Positions 52,344 through 61,417 of a stretch of 64,000 bases of DNA are shown piece by piece. The position numbers were made by a program, and so were the translations under genes. The stretch is from Kaistella soli (GTDB lineage: Bacteria > Bacteroidota > Bacteroidia > Flavobacteriales > Weeksellaceae). Position 1 is the first letter of the stretch. Each line of letters begins with the position of its first letter. The stretch is taken from NCBI RefSeq assembly GCF_019038595.1, contig NZ_JAHOPF010000002.1:310001-374000 (forward strand), given 5' to 3'. The notes under the pieces were generated by a model. That model was not told the origin of the DNA, made no database searches, and saw nothing but the letters and a program-made list of their open reading frames with translations.

Positions 52344-52870
52344 CTAATCCAGTCTTCTTTTTTGATCTCGTAAACCACATTTATCTTCGGCAATTCACCA
52401 AAATAGGCGATTTCTTCTTCCCGCATTTTTTCCGCTCCAAGTCTCTCCATCGCAATCTGCGAGCGGATATTATCTTTACCGACGTGAAAAATAACGGTTT
52501 CTACGTACTGGAAAATATAATCAAGCATCACTTTTTTAATCTGAGGATTTACATTTTTCCCCCACGAATTTCTTCCGTAAAAAGTGTAACCTATCAGAAT
52601 AGAACTGTTTTCTTCATCGAAATCATAAAATCTTGTACATCCTAAAACTTCGCCGGAATCTTTACTCACCACCAAAAAAGCGCCTTTGCTTTCGATAGCT
52701 CCTTTGAAAAAATTCTCGAAGACTTCCCTTTTATAACGCTCTTTATTTGGATGCTGTTCCCAAACTTTCGGATCGGACGCAACATCGTATAGCCTTTCAA
52801 AATCGTTTTCCTGTAAGGGAATCAATTTAAAATTTTCGTTTTCTAAAATGGTTTGAACAGAGAAATCCAT
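52340..52870 (-). CDS. GNAT family N-acetyltransferase
   Basis: A 176-residue acetyltransferase. It has the RimJ/RimL-like start (FKLIPLQENDFERLYDVASDPKVW), a beta-strand AFLVVSKDSGEVLGCTRFY, and an acetyl-CoA-binding segment in the middle (ILIGYTFYGRNSWGKNVNPQIKKVMLDYIFQ). The acceptor is unknown; the NEHPNK-like entry and DNIRSQIAMERLGAEK segment suggest a small-molecule or N-terminal protein acceptor. It is a stand-alone minus-strand gene, convergent with a small membrane protein gene, and 64 bp from ada. Confidence 0.88.
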   Translation of the reverse strand: MDFSVQTILENENFKLIPLQENDFERLYDVASDPKVWEQHPNKERYKREVFENFFKGAIESKGAFLVVSKDSGEVLGCTRFYDFDEENSSILIGYTFYGRNSWGKNVNPQIKKVMLDYIFQYVETVIFHVGKDNIRSQIAMERLGAEKMREEEIAYFGELPKINVVYEIKKEDWIS

Positions 52871-52934
52871 GATATTTTTTTAAAGATAAATAAGTTTTGA
52901 TGAAATACAGAATTCTTAAAAATGAGTTTCAGAA

Positions 52935-53978
52935 TTAAAAAAGGATCGCATTTTCAAGTTCGAGTAATTTCTGTTTTCGCCAGATTCCTCCTCCATAACC
53001 GGTTAATGTTCCGTTGCTCCCGATTACTCTGTGACATGGGATTAAAATGGAAATCTTATTCATTCCGTTCGCATTGGCCACCGCACGGACTTTTTTTGCA
53101 TCACCCAAAACCTCCGACTGCTTTCTGTAATTCCAGGTTTCGCCGTAAGGGATTTTCTGCAGTATTTTCCAGACGCTTTTCTGAAATTCAGTTCCTACAG
53201 GACTTAAAGAAACGGTAAATTCTTTGAGTTTTCCGTCAAAATATAATTTCAGTTCTTGTTCGAGAATTTTAAAATGTCTATTTTCACCTAAAACAATGGT
53301 CCCGTTCAGTGATTTTGCCAAATCTTTGAATTCTGTTTCCAGCATTTTACGGTCTGTAAATTCGAGCATGCAGATTCCTTCTTCAGTGGCGGCTGCATAC
53401 ATGGTTCCGATCGGAGTTTCAATTCTTTTAAGGTCGATAATTTTCTGCTCCTTAGAATTTTTCGGTGACACACCAAATATATTTCTGAAACTTTCGCTGA
53501 ACCCGCTTAAGCTTTCAAAACCGCTTTCATAAGCAGTTTCGATAATATTTTCACCCTGCTGCAGTTTTTTAAAAGCCGTGTTTAATCTGAACATTCTCTG
53601 AAAGGCCTGAAAAGTCATTCCGTGATTTTTCTGAAACCATCTTCTCATCGTAGCCGGTTCGATACCGCGTTTTACCAGATCGTAATCTTTAAACTTCTGC
53701 GCCGGATTTTCCCTTAATTCATGCAGAATCTGCTGGATATATTCCGGAGTTTCATCAGGGTTTTCCAGAGGTTTACAAACTTTACAAGGTCTGTAACCTT
53801 TAAGAATTGCAGCTTTTGTCGACTGGAAAAATTCCACATTTTCCGGTTTTGGTTTTCTGGCGCGGCAGATAGGGCGGCAAAAAATTCCGGTGGTTTTTAC
53901 ACCCATCCAAAAAACACCTTCAAAATCGGGGTTTTTGTCGAGTGAAGCCTGATACATGATTTCGGTTGAAAGTTCCAT
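52935..53978 (-). CDS. ada: Ada: DNA alkylation repair protein and regulator
   Basis: A 347-residue protein with both Ada halves. The N-terminal domain has the zinc/methyl-accepting Cys residues C34, C38, C65 and C68 (FCRPIC and RPCKVC), which take methyl groups from DNA phosphotriesters. An AraC-type HTH (PATMRRWFQKNHGMTFQAFQRMFRLN, then ETAYESGFESLSGFSESFRNIFG) follows. The C-terminal O6-methylguanine methyltransferase has the active Cys at about 315 in IPCHRVIGS. It repairs methylated DNA and, once methylated, should activate its own regulon. Length and layout match E. coli Ada. Confidence 0.94.
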   Translation of the reverse strand: MELSTEIMYQASLDKNPDFEGVFWMGVKTTGIFCRPICRARKPKPENVEFFQSTKAAILKGYRPCKVCKPLENPDETPEYIQQILHELRENPAQKFKDYDLVKRGIEPATMRRWFQKNHGMTFQAFQRMFRLNTAFKKLQQGENIIETAYESGFESLSGFSESFRNIFGVSPKNSKEQKIIDLKRIETPIGTMYAAATEEGICMLEFTDRKMLETEFKDLAKSLNGTIVLGENRHFKILEQELKLYFDGKLKEFTVSLSPVGTEFQKSVWKILQKIPYGETWNYRKQSEVLGDAKKVRAVANANGMNKISILIPCHRVIGSNGTLTGYGGGIWRKQKLLELENAILF

Positions 53979-54063
53979 TGTGTAAATTTAATGCAAATTT
54001 ATGTTTGGATAAAAAGCTTTGCAACCGAAAAATTGACAAGTATTTTTAATTCCTCAATAAAAA

Positions 54064-54087
54064 AATGTCTCAAAATTTTGAGACATT
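54064..54087 (-). terminator. Terminator of the small lipoprotein gene at 54093
   Basis: A 24-bp perfect palindrome, AATGTCTCAAAA/TTTTGAGACATT, lies 5 bp after the stop. There are A residues on the plus-strand left side, giving T on the minus strand. It could also be an operator, but position favours a terminator. Confidence 0.65.
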
Positions 54088-54092
54088 CAGTT

Positions 54093-54524
54093 TTACTTTT
54101 TGCGGGTATCAATAAATTCATAAGAGTCATTGCTCATGCTTATGCTTATACTCTGCGATTTGAACTTCACCTGATTTTTATTGAGTACGGAATAGGTATA
54201 AACATCCGTCTGTTCAGATTCTTCGTGAAATTCATAAAATTTATTACCTTCAACCCACCAGTTTCCGGTTTCCTGAGTTTTTTGACTTAGGCCGTTTTGA
54301 GTAAATACAAAATCTAAGATGAAAGTTCCGTCAGCATTTCGGGTCATATCCCATTTTTTTTCAACACCTTCAATCTGCTGATCTTTTTCGGAACCTGACC
54401 AAACGCCAACCAAACGGCTGTCAATTTTCTTACCGTTTTCTAAAGTTTTAACATGGTTTGAACATGAAATGACCAAAAAAGACATCAATAAAAGCAACAG
54501 ACCTGATTTTAAAAATTTTGACAT
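54093..54524 (-). CDS. Secreted lipoprotein, lipocalin-like
   Basis: A 143-residue lipoprotein (LLMSFLVISCSNH). The mature part is a small beta-rich domain: RLVGVWSGSEKDQQIEGVEKKW, GTFILDFVF, ETGNWWVEGNKFYEFHEES and YTYSVLNKNQVKFKS. The W-rich strands and the GVWSG start recall lipocalin-like (DUF4488/DUF4595-type) proteins of Bacteroidetes, but I cannot fix the family. It is followed by a perfect palindrome and lies 18 bp after the DUF2911 gene, so it is perhaps in one unit with it. Confidence 0.75.
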   Translation of the reverse strand: MSKFLKSGLLLLLMSFLVISCSNHVKTLENGKKIDSRLVGVWSGSEKDQQIEGVEKKWDMTRNADGTFILDFVFTQNGLSQKTQETGNWWVEGNKFYEFHEESEQTDVYTYSVLNKNQVKFKSQSISISMSNDSYEFIDTRKK

Positions 54525-54542
54525 ATTTATTTTATTTCTTAA

Positions 54543-55142
54543 TTATTTTTTCGCGGCCGCATCTTTTTCAATCTGCTTAATTTCCTTCAGTTTTTCTACA
54601 ATTTTTGTAACGGTGTCCGGTTTAGCGGTTTTCAAAGGAACGGTTACTTTTGTGACATCCCATTTCATTACCAAATCTAATGAACTGTCATCCACAGGAT
54701 TCAGTTCAATTGCGAACCATTCCTGTGTTTCGGATAGTTTCTGAACCGGCACCACAATATCAGTCACATTTAATTTTTCATCGTATTCATAGGCTCCCCA
54801 TTGCTGAGCGTCTTTATTCAAAATGATTTTCCATTCTTTTTCAGTTGGGATCACAAACAAACCGTAAGTTCCGGCCGGAACTGTTTTTCCGCCAAAAGTG
54901 ACAGACTGCTCGAAAGTTAATTTTGTAGAAGAATTTGCTCCCGCACGCCACACTTTTCCAAAAGGAACGAGTTCGCCGAAAATTTTTCTTCCTTTTACGC
55001 CCGGTCTGCCGTAATCAACGGTGATTTTGGACATAGAGAACTGCTGTTCCACTTTCTGGCGCGGACTTGAGGCAGGAATCGTGAACTGTGAATAAGCTGA
55101 AACAGAAATCGCTAAAAGCGCAGTAAATAATAGTTTTTTCAT
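54543..55142 (-). CDS. DUF2911 family periplasmic protein
   Basis: A 199-residue exported protein (signal MKKLLFTALLAISVSAYSQ). It has the DUF2911 pattern: SPRQKVEQQFSMSKITVDYGRPGVKGRKIFG, PFGKVWRAGANSSTKLTFEQSV, then KTVPAGTYGLFVIPTEKEWKIILN. The domain is a beta-sandwich of unknown role. The C-terminus is Lys/Glu-rich (KIVEKLKEIKQIEKDAAAKK). It lies 18 bp upstream of a lipoprotein gene on the same strand. Function unknown. Confidence 0.88.
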   Translation of the reverse strand: MKKLLFTALLAISVSAYSQFTIPASSPRQKVEQQFSMSKITVDYGRPGVKGRKIFGELVPFGKVWRAGANSSTKLTFEQSVTFGGKTVPAGTYGLFVIPTEKEWKIILNKDAQQWGAYEYDEKLNVTDIVVPVQKLSETQEWFAIELNPVDDSSLDLVMKWDVTKVTVPLKTAKPDTVTKIVEKLKEIKQIEKDAAAKK

Positions 55143-55208
55143 TTTACAATTTTAATTTTTTAAAGATAAAAAAAATTGATGAATGAAAAACAGCTTTATT
55201 AATACAGA

Positions 55209-55230
55209 GAACGCGCCCTAAGGCGCGTTC
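55209..55230. terminator. G/C-rich hairpin after carB
   Basis: GAACGCGCC (55209-55217) and GGCGCGTTC (55222-55230) form a 9-bp perfect stem with a 4-nt loop. No clear T run follows on either strand, so it is an imperfect terminator candidate between carB and the DUF2911 gene. Confidence 0.45.
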
Positions 55231-55254
55231 AATATAAATTATGTAATTATAGAA

Positions 55255-58200
55255 TTACATCTTCTCCATCTTAAAACTCATACTTTCAATGACTTTTAAA
55301 ATTGCTTCCACCGTATCCATCGAAGTCAGACAAGGAACCCCGTTTTCTACGGAAGTTCTGCGGATCTGGAAACCGTCTCTTTCTGACTGTTTTCCTTTGG
55401 TCATCGTATTTACAATGTACTGAACTTTCCCGGTTTGGATGAGATCGATCAGATTAATTTCAGGATTTTCTTCGATTTTGTAACCGATTTTTGTTCGGAC
55501 TCCGTTTTCTTCGAAGAACTTTGCAGTTCCCTCGGTTGCCCAGATTTTAAAACCAATTTCTTGAAAACGTCTTGCCAGTTCACAGGCTTCTTCTTTATGT
55601 TTATCCGCAACGGTGAAAAGTATCGCACCGTGGAGCGGCATTTTGCGTCCTGAGCCAATTAAACCTTTATAAAGGGCTTTTTCCAAAGTGGTGTCTTTCC
55701 CCATCACTTCTCCTGTGGATTTCATTTCCGGTCCGAGAGAAATATCTACTTTGGCTAATTTTGAGAAGGAAAATACCGGAACTTTTACGAAAATTCCTTC
55801 TTTATTCGGAGCCAAACCGTTTTTGTAACCTAAGTCTTTTAATTTTTTTCCGAGAATTACCTTTGTTGCAAGATTTGCCATCGGTATTTCGGTAATTTTA
55901 GAAAGGAAAGGAACGGTTCTGCTCGATCTTGGATTTACTTCAATTACGTAGACATTTCCTTCAGAAAGGACATATTGAATATTCATTAAACCAATTACAT
56001 TCAAGCCTTTCGCGAGTCTTTCGGTGTAATCAACCAGTGTTGCAATCTGTTCTTCTGAAATATTCTGAGGAGGATAAACCGCGATTGAATCTCCCGAATG
56101 AACGCCGGCTCTCTCAATATGTTCCATAATTCCAGGAATTACGACTGTTTCGCCATCAGAAATCGCATCAACTTCCACTTCTTTTCCGGTTAAATAGCGG
56201 TCAATCAAAATAGGATGTTCCGAACTTTCCTTCACCGCATTCGTCATATAATGGCTGAGATCTTTTTCGTCGTAAACGATTTCCATGGCTCTTCCACCCA
56301 AAACATAACTCGGACGAACCAACACCGGGAACCCAATTTCGTTCGCGATAACCAAAGCTTCTTCTTTGGTAAAGCAGGTTTTTCCCAAAGGTTGCGGAAT
56401 TCCCATTTCCTGAAGCGCGGCTTCAAATTTATTCCGGTTTTCAGCGCGGTCTAAATCTTCCAGGGAAGTTCCAAGAATCTGAACACCGTGTGCAGCTAAT
56501 TTATCAGCTAAATTTATTGCTGTCTGTCCGCCAAACTGCACCACAACACCTTTTGGTTTTTCAAGTTCGATGATGTTCATTACATCTTCTTCCGTCAAAG
56601 GTTCGAAATAAAGTTTATCAGAAATCGAGAAATCGGTGGAAACCGTTTCCGGATTATTATTAATGATAATGGCTTCGTAGCCGAGCTCTTTAATCGCCCA
56701 AACCGAGTGAACGGTCGCATAATCAAATTCAACTCCTTGTCCAATTCTGATCGGGCCGGAACCGAGAACGATTATTTTTTCGCGGTCAGATGGAATACTT
56801 TCGTTTTCTTCTTCGTAAGTTCCGTAGAAATAGGGTGTTTCGCTTTCGAACTCCGCAGCGCAGGTATCAACCATCTTGTAAACAGGCATTACTGCATTAT
56901 TTTTCCTGAAATCAAAGATGGTCTTCTGATCTGATTCCCAAAGATGCGCGATATGCAGATCTGCAAACCCAAGTTTTTTGGCCTGCAACAATATTTCTTT
57001 ATCGAATTTATTCTCAGCAATTATGTTTTCAAAATCAATGAGTTTCTTGATTTTCCAGATGAAAAATTTGTCGATCTTACTCCACTCCACTATTTTTTCC
57101 CAATCGTAACCTCTTCTTAGCGCATCGCCAATAATGAAAAGTCTCTCATCGTCACAAACGCGGATTCTTCTTTCAATTTCTTCGTCGGTTAACGCTTCTG
57201 CCTGTTTGGTTTTTAATCCGATATGTCTTAAACCTGTTTCCAGAGAACGGATGGCTTTCTGTAAAGATTCTTCGAAATTTCTTCCGATAGCCATTACTTC
57301 TCCGGTCGCTTTCATTTGGGTGGAAAGTCGGCGGTCTGCTGTTTCAAATTTATCGAACGGAAATCTCGGGAATTTCGTTACCACATAATCCAGAGCCGGC
57401 TCGAAACAAGCGTAAGTCTTACCTGTCACCGGATTCATGATTTCATCCAGGGTTAAACCTACTGCAATTTTAGCTGCAATTTTAGCAATCGGATATCCGG
57501 TTGCCTTACTCGCTAAAGCTGATGAACGCGAAACCCGTGGATTAACCTCAATGATATAATATTGAAAAGAATGCGGATCCAAAGCCAACTGTACGTTGCA
57601 GCCTCCTTCAATTCCTAATGCACGGATAATTTTTAAAGAAGAATTTCGCAACATCTGATATTCCCGGTCTGATAAAGTCTGCGAAGGCGCCACCACAATG
57701 GAATCTCCGGTATGAACTCCGACCGCATCAATGTTTTCCATATTACAAACGACGATCGCGTTGTCGTTTTTATCGCGCATTACCTCGTACTCGATTTCTT
57801 TGAAACCGGCGATTGATTTTTCGATCAGACATTGAGTAACTGGTGAATATTTCAGACCGAAACTTGCAATTTCTTTGAGTTCATCGTCGTTGTTTGCAAT
57901 TCCGCCACCGGTTCCTCCCATTGTAAAAGCTGGACGCACAATAATAGGGTAACCAATATTATGGGCAAATTCCAAAGCTCCCTGAACGGTATTTACAATA
58001 TCAGAATCCGGAACAGGTTCGTTGAGTTCCCTCATCAGTTCACGGAACAAATCACGGTCTTCAGCCTGATTGATCGCAGAAAGTTTTGTACCCAAAACTT
58101 CCACTTTACATTCTTCCAAAATCCCGGAGTTCTGAAGTTCCACTGCCATATTTAATCCGGTCTGTCCGCCTAAAGTAGGCAAAAGCGCATCGGGACGCTC

Positions 58201-58437
58201 CTTTCTGATGATATGACTTACGAACTGAAGTGAAATAGGTTCAATATAAACTTTGTCGGCAATTTCGACATCAGTCATAATGGTGGCAGGATTAGAATTA
58301 ATCAGAATCACTTTATAACCTTCTTCTCTAAGCGCCAGACAAGCCTGTGTTCCTGCATAATCGAATTCAGCTGCCTGTCCGATAATAATGGGACCGGAAC
58401 CGATAACGAGGATTGTTTTTATGTCGTTTCTTTTCAT
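55255..58437 (-). CDS. carB: Carbamoyl phosphate synthase, large subunit
   Basis: A 1060-residue enzyme of normal length with the two homologous ATP-grasp halves. It begins [23 protein letters not shown] and the second half starts at [21 protein letters not shown]. It has the two FVVEVNPR-like metal motifs ([26 protein letters not shown] and [18 protein letters not shown]). The C-terminal allosteric MGS-like domain contains [16 protein letters not shown]. It makes carbamoyl phosphate from bicarbonate, ammonia and two ATP for pyrimidine and arginine synthesis. It is the third gene of the pyrB-carA-carB operon, 17 bp after carA. Confidence 0.96.
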   Translation of the reverse strand: MKRNDIKTILVIGSGPIIIGQAAEFDYAGTQACLALREEGYKVILINSNPATIMTDVEIADKVYIEPISLQFVSHIIRKERPDALLPTLGGQTGLNMAVELQNSGILEECKVEVLGTKLSAINQAEDRDLFRELMRELNEPVPDSDIVNTVQGALEFAHNIGYPIIVRPAFTMGGTGGGIANNDDELKEIASFGLKYSPVTQCLIEKSIAGFKEIEYEVMRDKNDNAIVVCNMENIDAVGVHTGDSIVVAPSQTLSDREYQMLRNSSLKIIRALGIEGGCNVQLALDPHSFQYYIIEVNPRVSRSSALASKATGYPIAKIAAKIAVGLTLDEIMNPVTGKTYACFEPALDYVVTKFPRFPFDKFETADRRLSTQMKATGEVMAIGRNFEESLQKAIRSLETGLRHIGLKTKQAEALTDEEIERRIRVCDDERLFIIGDALRRGYDWEKIVEWSKIDKFFIWKIKKLIDFENIIAENKFDKEILLQAKKLGFADLHIAHLWESDQKTIFDFRKNNAVMPVYKMVDTCAAEFESETPYFYGTYEEENESIPSDREKIIVLGSGPIRIGQGVEFDYATVHSVWAIKELGYEAIIINNNPETVSTDFSISDKLYFEPLTEEDVMNIIELEKPKGVVVQFGGQTAINLADKLAAHGVQILGTSLEDLDRAENRNKFEAALQEMGIPQPLGKTCFTKEEALVIANEIGFPVLVRPSYVLGGRAMEIVYDEKDLSHYMTNAVKESSEHPILIDRYLTGKEVEVDAISDGETVVIPGIMEHIERAGVHSGDSIAVYPPQNISEEQIATLVDYTERLAKGLNVIGLMNIQYVLSEGNVYVIEVNPRSSRTVPFLSKITEIPMANLATKVILGKKLKDLGYKNGLAPNKEGIFVKVPVFSFSKLAKVDISLGPEMKSTGEVMGKDTTLEKALYKGLIGSGRKMPLHGAILFTVADKHKEEACELARRFQEIGFKIWATEGTAKFFEENGVRTKIGYKIEENPEINLIDLIQTGKVQYIVNTMTKGKQSERDGFQIRRTSVENGVPCLTSMDTVEAILKVIESMSFKMEKM

Positions 58438-58454
58438 TTTTTAATTCCTAAGAT

Positions 58455-59546
58455 TTATTTTGCTTTAAATTCCTGCATCAACTCAACAAAATCATCAAAA
58501 AGATAATTGGCATCTTCCGGTCCTGGACTTGCTTCCGGGTGATACTGTACGGAAAAACACGGATGAATTTTGTGTCTCAAACCTTCATTGGTTCTGTCAT
58601 TAAGTGCGATATGCGTTTCCTCCAGATCTGTATTTTTCAGAGACTCCTGATCTACCGCGTAACCATGATTCTGGGAAGTGATGGCGACTTTGTTTTTCTC
58701 TAAATCCAAAACCGGATGGTTTCCGCCACGGTGACCAAATTTAAGTTTAAATGTTTTTGCGCCACATGCCAAACCAATCAGCTGATGACCCAGACAGATT
58801 CCAAAAATCGGTACTTTTCCGAGCAAACCATTGATCAGTTCAGAAGCTCCTTTCACATCTTCCGGATCTCCGGGACCGTTGGAAAGCATGATTCCGTCGG
58901 GATTCATGAGTAAAATTTCTTCTGCAGTAACATTTTGGGAAACAACTTTTACATCGCAGTCTCTTTGCGCAAGTTCGCGCAGAATACCGAGTTTCGAACC
59001 GAAATCTACCAAGACCACATTCAATCCCCGTCCTGGATTTGCGTAGGCGGTTTTTGTGGAAACCATTTCCACCTGATTGATAGGAAAATCGGTTGATTTA
59101 AGCGTTTCAATTACTGAATTTTCGTCAGCATTTTCATCGACGATTTTACCTTTTACCACGCCTTTGCTCCGTAAAACTCTGGTCAGCCTTCTGGTATCAA
59201 TTCCGGAAATTCCGGACAATTTCTTTTTCTGAAAAAATTCGTCAAGCGTAAGCTGATTCCGAAAATTCGACGGAAAATCGCAAAGTTCTTTTACAATTAA
59301 ACCTTTAATCGCGGGTTCGAGGCTTTCGTAATCGTCCCGGTTAATGCCGTAATTTCCGATGAGCGGATAGGTCATACAGACAATCTGCCCACAATAAGAC
59401 GGATCGGAAATAAGCTCCTGATAGCCTGTCATTCCGGTGTTGAAGACCACTTCCCCGTCGGTTTCCAGATTGGCTCCGAAACCTTCGCCGTGGAACACTT
59501 CACCAGATTCTAATACTAGTTTCTTTTTCATTTTTATTTCACTCAT
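58455..59546 (-). CDS. carA: Carbamoyl phosphate synthase, small (glutaminase) subunit
   Basis: A 363-residue glutamine amidotransferase. It starts near MKKKLVLESGEVFHGEG (the ATG at 59546 or the one five codons later). The N-terminal CPS domain has GMTGYQELISDPSYCGQIV. The amidotransferase has the nucleophile in FGICLGHQLIGLACG and the His-Glu pair in YHPEASPGPED. It releases ammonia from glutamine for CarB. It is 33 bp after pyrB and 17 bp before carB in a three-gene operon. This order links it to pyrimidine rather than arginine synthesis. Confidence 0.96.
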   Translation of the reverse strand: MSEIKMKKKLVLESGEVFHGEGFGANLETDGEVVFNTGMTGYQELISDPSYCGQIVCMTYPLIGNYGINRDDYESLEPAIKGLIVKELCDFPSNFRNQLTLDEFFQKKKLSGISGIDTRRLTRVLRSKGVVKGKIVDENADENSVIETLKSTDFPINQVEMVSTKTAYANPGRGLNVVLVDFGSKLGILRELAQRDCDVKVVSQNVTAEEILLMNPDGIMLSNGPGDPEDVKGASELINGLLGKVPIFGICLGHQLIGLACGAKTFKLKFGHRGGNHPVLDLEKNKVAITSQNHGYAVDQESLKNTDLEETHIALNDRTNEGLRHKIHPCFSVQYHPEASPGPEDANYLFDDFVELMQEFKAK

Positions 59547-59579
59547 TTTTAGATTCGCAAAAGGCAGATTCCTTCAATT

Positions 59580-60470
59580 TTATTTAAATTCAAATCCTGA
59601 TTTTTCCAAGGTGTGTTTTAAAATGGCCATTCTTGCGAACACGCCGTTTTCCATCTGTTTGAAAATCCGGGACCGTGAACATTCTACCAAATCATTGTGT
59701 ATTTCTACGCCTCTGTTGATGGGCGCGGGATGCATGATGATGGCATCTTTCTGCATTATTTTTTCACGTTCCAGCGTCAAACCGAATTTTTTATGGTAAC
59801 TGTCCAGAGAAATATTCATTTTTTCATCATGTCTTTCATGCTGAATTCTCAGCAGCATCAAAACATCCACTTCTCTTACCAGTTCGTCGATAGAGTGATA
59901 AGTTCCATTGATAATTGTTCCCTCATCAAACCATTTTTCGGGACCGGAAAAATAAACTTTAGCTCCTAATTTTCGCAAAGCTTCAGCATTGGAATTTGCT
60001 ACTCTGCTGTGTTTTACATCGCCTACAATTCCGATTTTCAATCCTTTGAATTTCCCGAATTCCTGATGAATAGTCATTAGATCCAAAAGGGTCTGCGAAG
60101 GATGATTGCCTGTTCCGTCGCCTCCGTTGATGATTGGGATACCGATATTTTTCAGGTCCTGATAAAATTTATCCTGTTTATGACGGATAACTAAAAGATT
60201 CATGCCTAAACTTTTAAGCGTTTTCACCGTATCATAAAGGGATTCTCCTTTGTTTACAGAACTTGCACTGATATCAAACGGTATTACATTTAATCCCAAT
60301 TTACGCTCAGCAATATGGAAACTGGTTTTGGTTCGCGTGCTGTCTTCAAAAAAAAGGTTGGACACATAAATCTCTTCTTTGGCTTTGAGAATTTTTCCTT
60401 TGGAAAATTCATCTGCAGCTTTCAATAAAGAATTAATTTTTTCTACGGTTAAATCTGTGGTTGTTAACAT
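59580..60470 (-). CDS. pyrB: Aspartate carbamoyltransferase catalytic subunit
   Basis: A 296-residue transcarbamylase. It has the carbamoyl phosphate-binding STRTKTSF at S44-T45-R46-T47, [31 protein letters not shown], and [11 protein letters not shown]. It condenses carbamoyl phosphate and aspartate to carbamoyl aspartate, the first committed step of pyrimidine synthesis. No pyrI regulatory subunit is near. It heads the pyrB-carA-carB operon. A leader with a small ORF and a terminator hairpin lies between the promoter and the start codon, which points to attenuation control. Confidence 0.96.
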   Translation of the reverse strand: MLTTTDLTVEKINSLLKAADEFSKGKILKAKEEIYVSNLFFEDSTRTKTSFHIAERKLGLNVIPFDISASSVNKGESLYDTVKTLKSLGMNLLVIRHKQDKFYQDLKNIGIPIINGGDGTGNHPSQTLLDLMTIHQEFGKFKGLKIGIVGDVKHSRVANSNAEALRKLGAKVYFSGPEKWFDEGTIINGTYHSIDELVREVDVLMLLRIQHERHDEKMNISLDSYHKKFGLTLEREKIMQKDAIIMHPAPINRGVEIHNDLVECSRSRIFKQMENGVFARMAILKHTLEKSGFEFK

Positions 60471-60488
60471 AGTTTTTCAGTTTAAATC

Positions 60489-60517
60489 AAAAAAAAACGA
60501 AGCCAAAAGGCTTCGTT
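60489..60517 (-). terminator. Candidate attenuator hairpin in the pyrB leader
   Basis: AACGAAGCC (60496-60504) and GGCTTCGTT (60509-60517) form a 9-bp perfect stem with a TTTT loop on the minus strand, followed by nine T (60497 to 60489). It lies between the promoter and pyrB, 19 nt before the start codon. A terminator inside the leader means that transcription into pyrB-carA-carB requires readthrough, the hallmark of attenuation. Confidence 0.75.
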
Positions 60518-60590
60518 AAATAAAACAAATATTGTTGATGTCGGCATCGCTACCTACCTGTAAATCGTCTAATGGGAATGTTCCTTTCAT
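60516..60590 (-). CDS. Putative pyr leader peptide (24 residues)
   Basis: A short ORF on the minus strand starts ATG at 60590 with MKGTFPLDDLQVGSDAD and ends NNICFI at a TAA (60518-60516). The stop overlaps the first base pair of the terminator hairpin. Its last third is U-rich (ATATTTGTTTTATTT in the mRNA), just before the hairpin. Its ATG is 6 nt after the promoter box, so it would be read from an almost leaderless mRNA. In E. coli pyrBI a leader peptide plus a U-rich pause site does the same job. I infer, but cannot prove, that it is translated. Confidence 0.45.
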   Translation of the reverse strand: MKGTFPLDDLQVGSDADINNICFI

Positions 60591-60596
60591 TAGGTG

Positions 60597-60604
60597 CAAA
60601 GATA
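60597..60604 (-). promoter_or_regulatory. Promoter -7 box of the pyrB operon
   Basis: On the minus strand TATCTTTG (60604 to 60597) matches TAnnTTTG. Transcription would start near 60592, so the leader before pyrB is about 120 nt. A clear -33 box is missing. Just downstream, CTAATG (60593-60588) can pair with CATTAG (60574-60569) to form a 5' stem. Confidence 0.6.
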
Positions 60605-60817
60605 GAAATTTATTTTGAACATGAAAAATCAATTTTTAAAAATGTGAACATTAGGAATCTTATATTCAGTTAAAATACAGAACAGTCCAATATAAATAGA
60701 GAGCATCTTCCAAAAAAAGAGTTGAAAAATATTCTGATAAAAGAATTAGTTTTTTCACGAAAGACATCCAAATCAAATCTTACTCATTCTACATATTGTA
60801 CATGTGCTAAATTAATA

Positions 60818-60825
60818 TATATTTG
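60818..60825 (+). promoter_or_regulatory. Promoter of the InsA-like protein gene
   Basis: TATATTTG matches TAnnTTTG, 16 nt before the ATG at 60842. A TTG at 60796-60798 lies 19 bp upstream and can serve as the -33 element. The gene thus has its own full promoter. Confidence 0.65.
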
Positions 60826-60841
60826 CTAAAAAAGTATAGTT

Positions 60842-61258
60842 ATGCCTAATTCATGTCCGAAATGCCAGCAAAAGAATGTGGTGAAAAGTGGAATTGTGAA
60901 GGAACGCCAGCGGTTTCTCTGCCGCGAATGCAACTACTATTTTACCGTAAAAAAACTCGGCAAACAGATTGATGACTACTACGTCACCAAAGCACTCCAA
61001 TTATATCTTGAAGGTCTTTCATTTCGGGAGATAGAAAGAATTATCGGTGTTTCTCATGTTACGGTAAGTTCCTGGATCAAAAAATACAACATCAAAAGAC
61101 CTCCCCATGCAGAATTTCATACGACCTATAAAGTTTTCAAACAAAGCGAACTGATTACGTTCATGCAAAGTGAAGAAAACATCAAAGGTTCCGGACTTAT
61201 CATTACAGAATTCGGCGATAAATACATGATGATCAAATGGGAAAGATTCAAGAAGTAA
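60842..61258 (+). CDS. Orphan InsA-like zinc-ribbon/HTH protein
   Basis: A 138-residue protein. The N-terminus is a zinc ribbon, CPKCQQKNVVKSG, then RFLCRECNYYFTV (four Cys). A helix-turn-helix follows (ALQLYLEGLSFREIERIIGVSHVTVSSWIKKYNI). This is the InsA half of IS1-like transposases, a DNA-binding module. No DDE catalytic part (InsB) follows: the next gene is a porin and no inverted repeats are evident. The C-terminal third (FKQSELITFMQSEENIKGSGLIITEFGDKYMMIKWERF) is not known to me. With its own promoter it may be a domesticated transcription factor. Confidence 0.75.
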   Translation: MPNSCPKCQQKNVVKSGIVKERQRFLCRECNYYFTVKKLGKQIDDYYVTKALQLYLEGLSFREIERIIGVSHVTVSSWIKKYNIKRPPHAEFHTTYKVFKQSELITFMQSEENIKGSGLIITEFGDKYMMIKWERFKK

Positions 61259-61417
61259 ATGGATAAAACACCAGATTCACTGATTTAAAAATCCTTTAAT
61301 TTTACTTTTATAATTACAAGACTATACTCTTAGCATAAATATATATTAAATTTCTTCAGATAAATTTTTAGTTTCATTTTCGTTCCGATAAAAAAAACTG
61401 CTAAAAATTATCAAACC

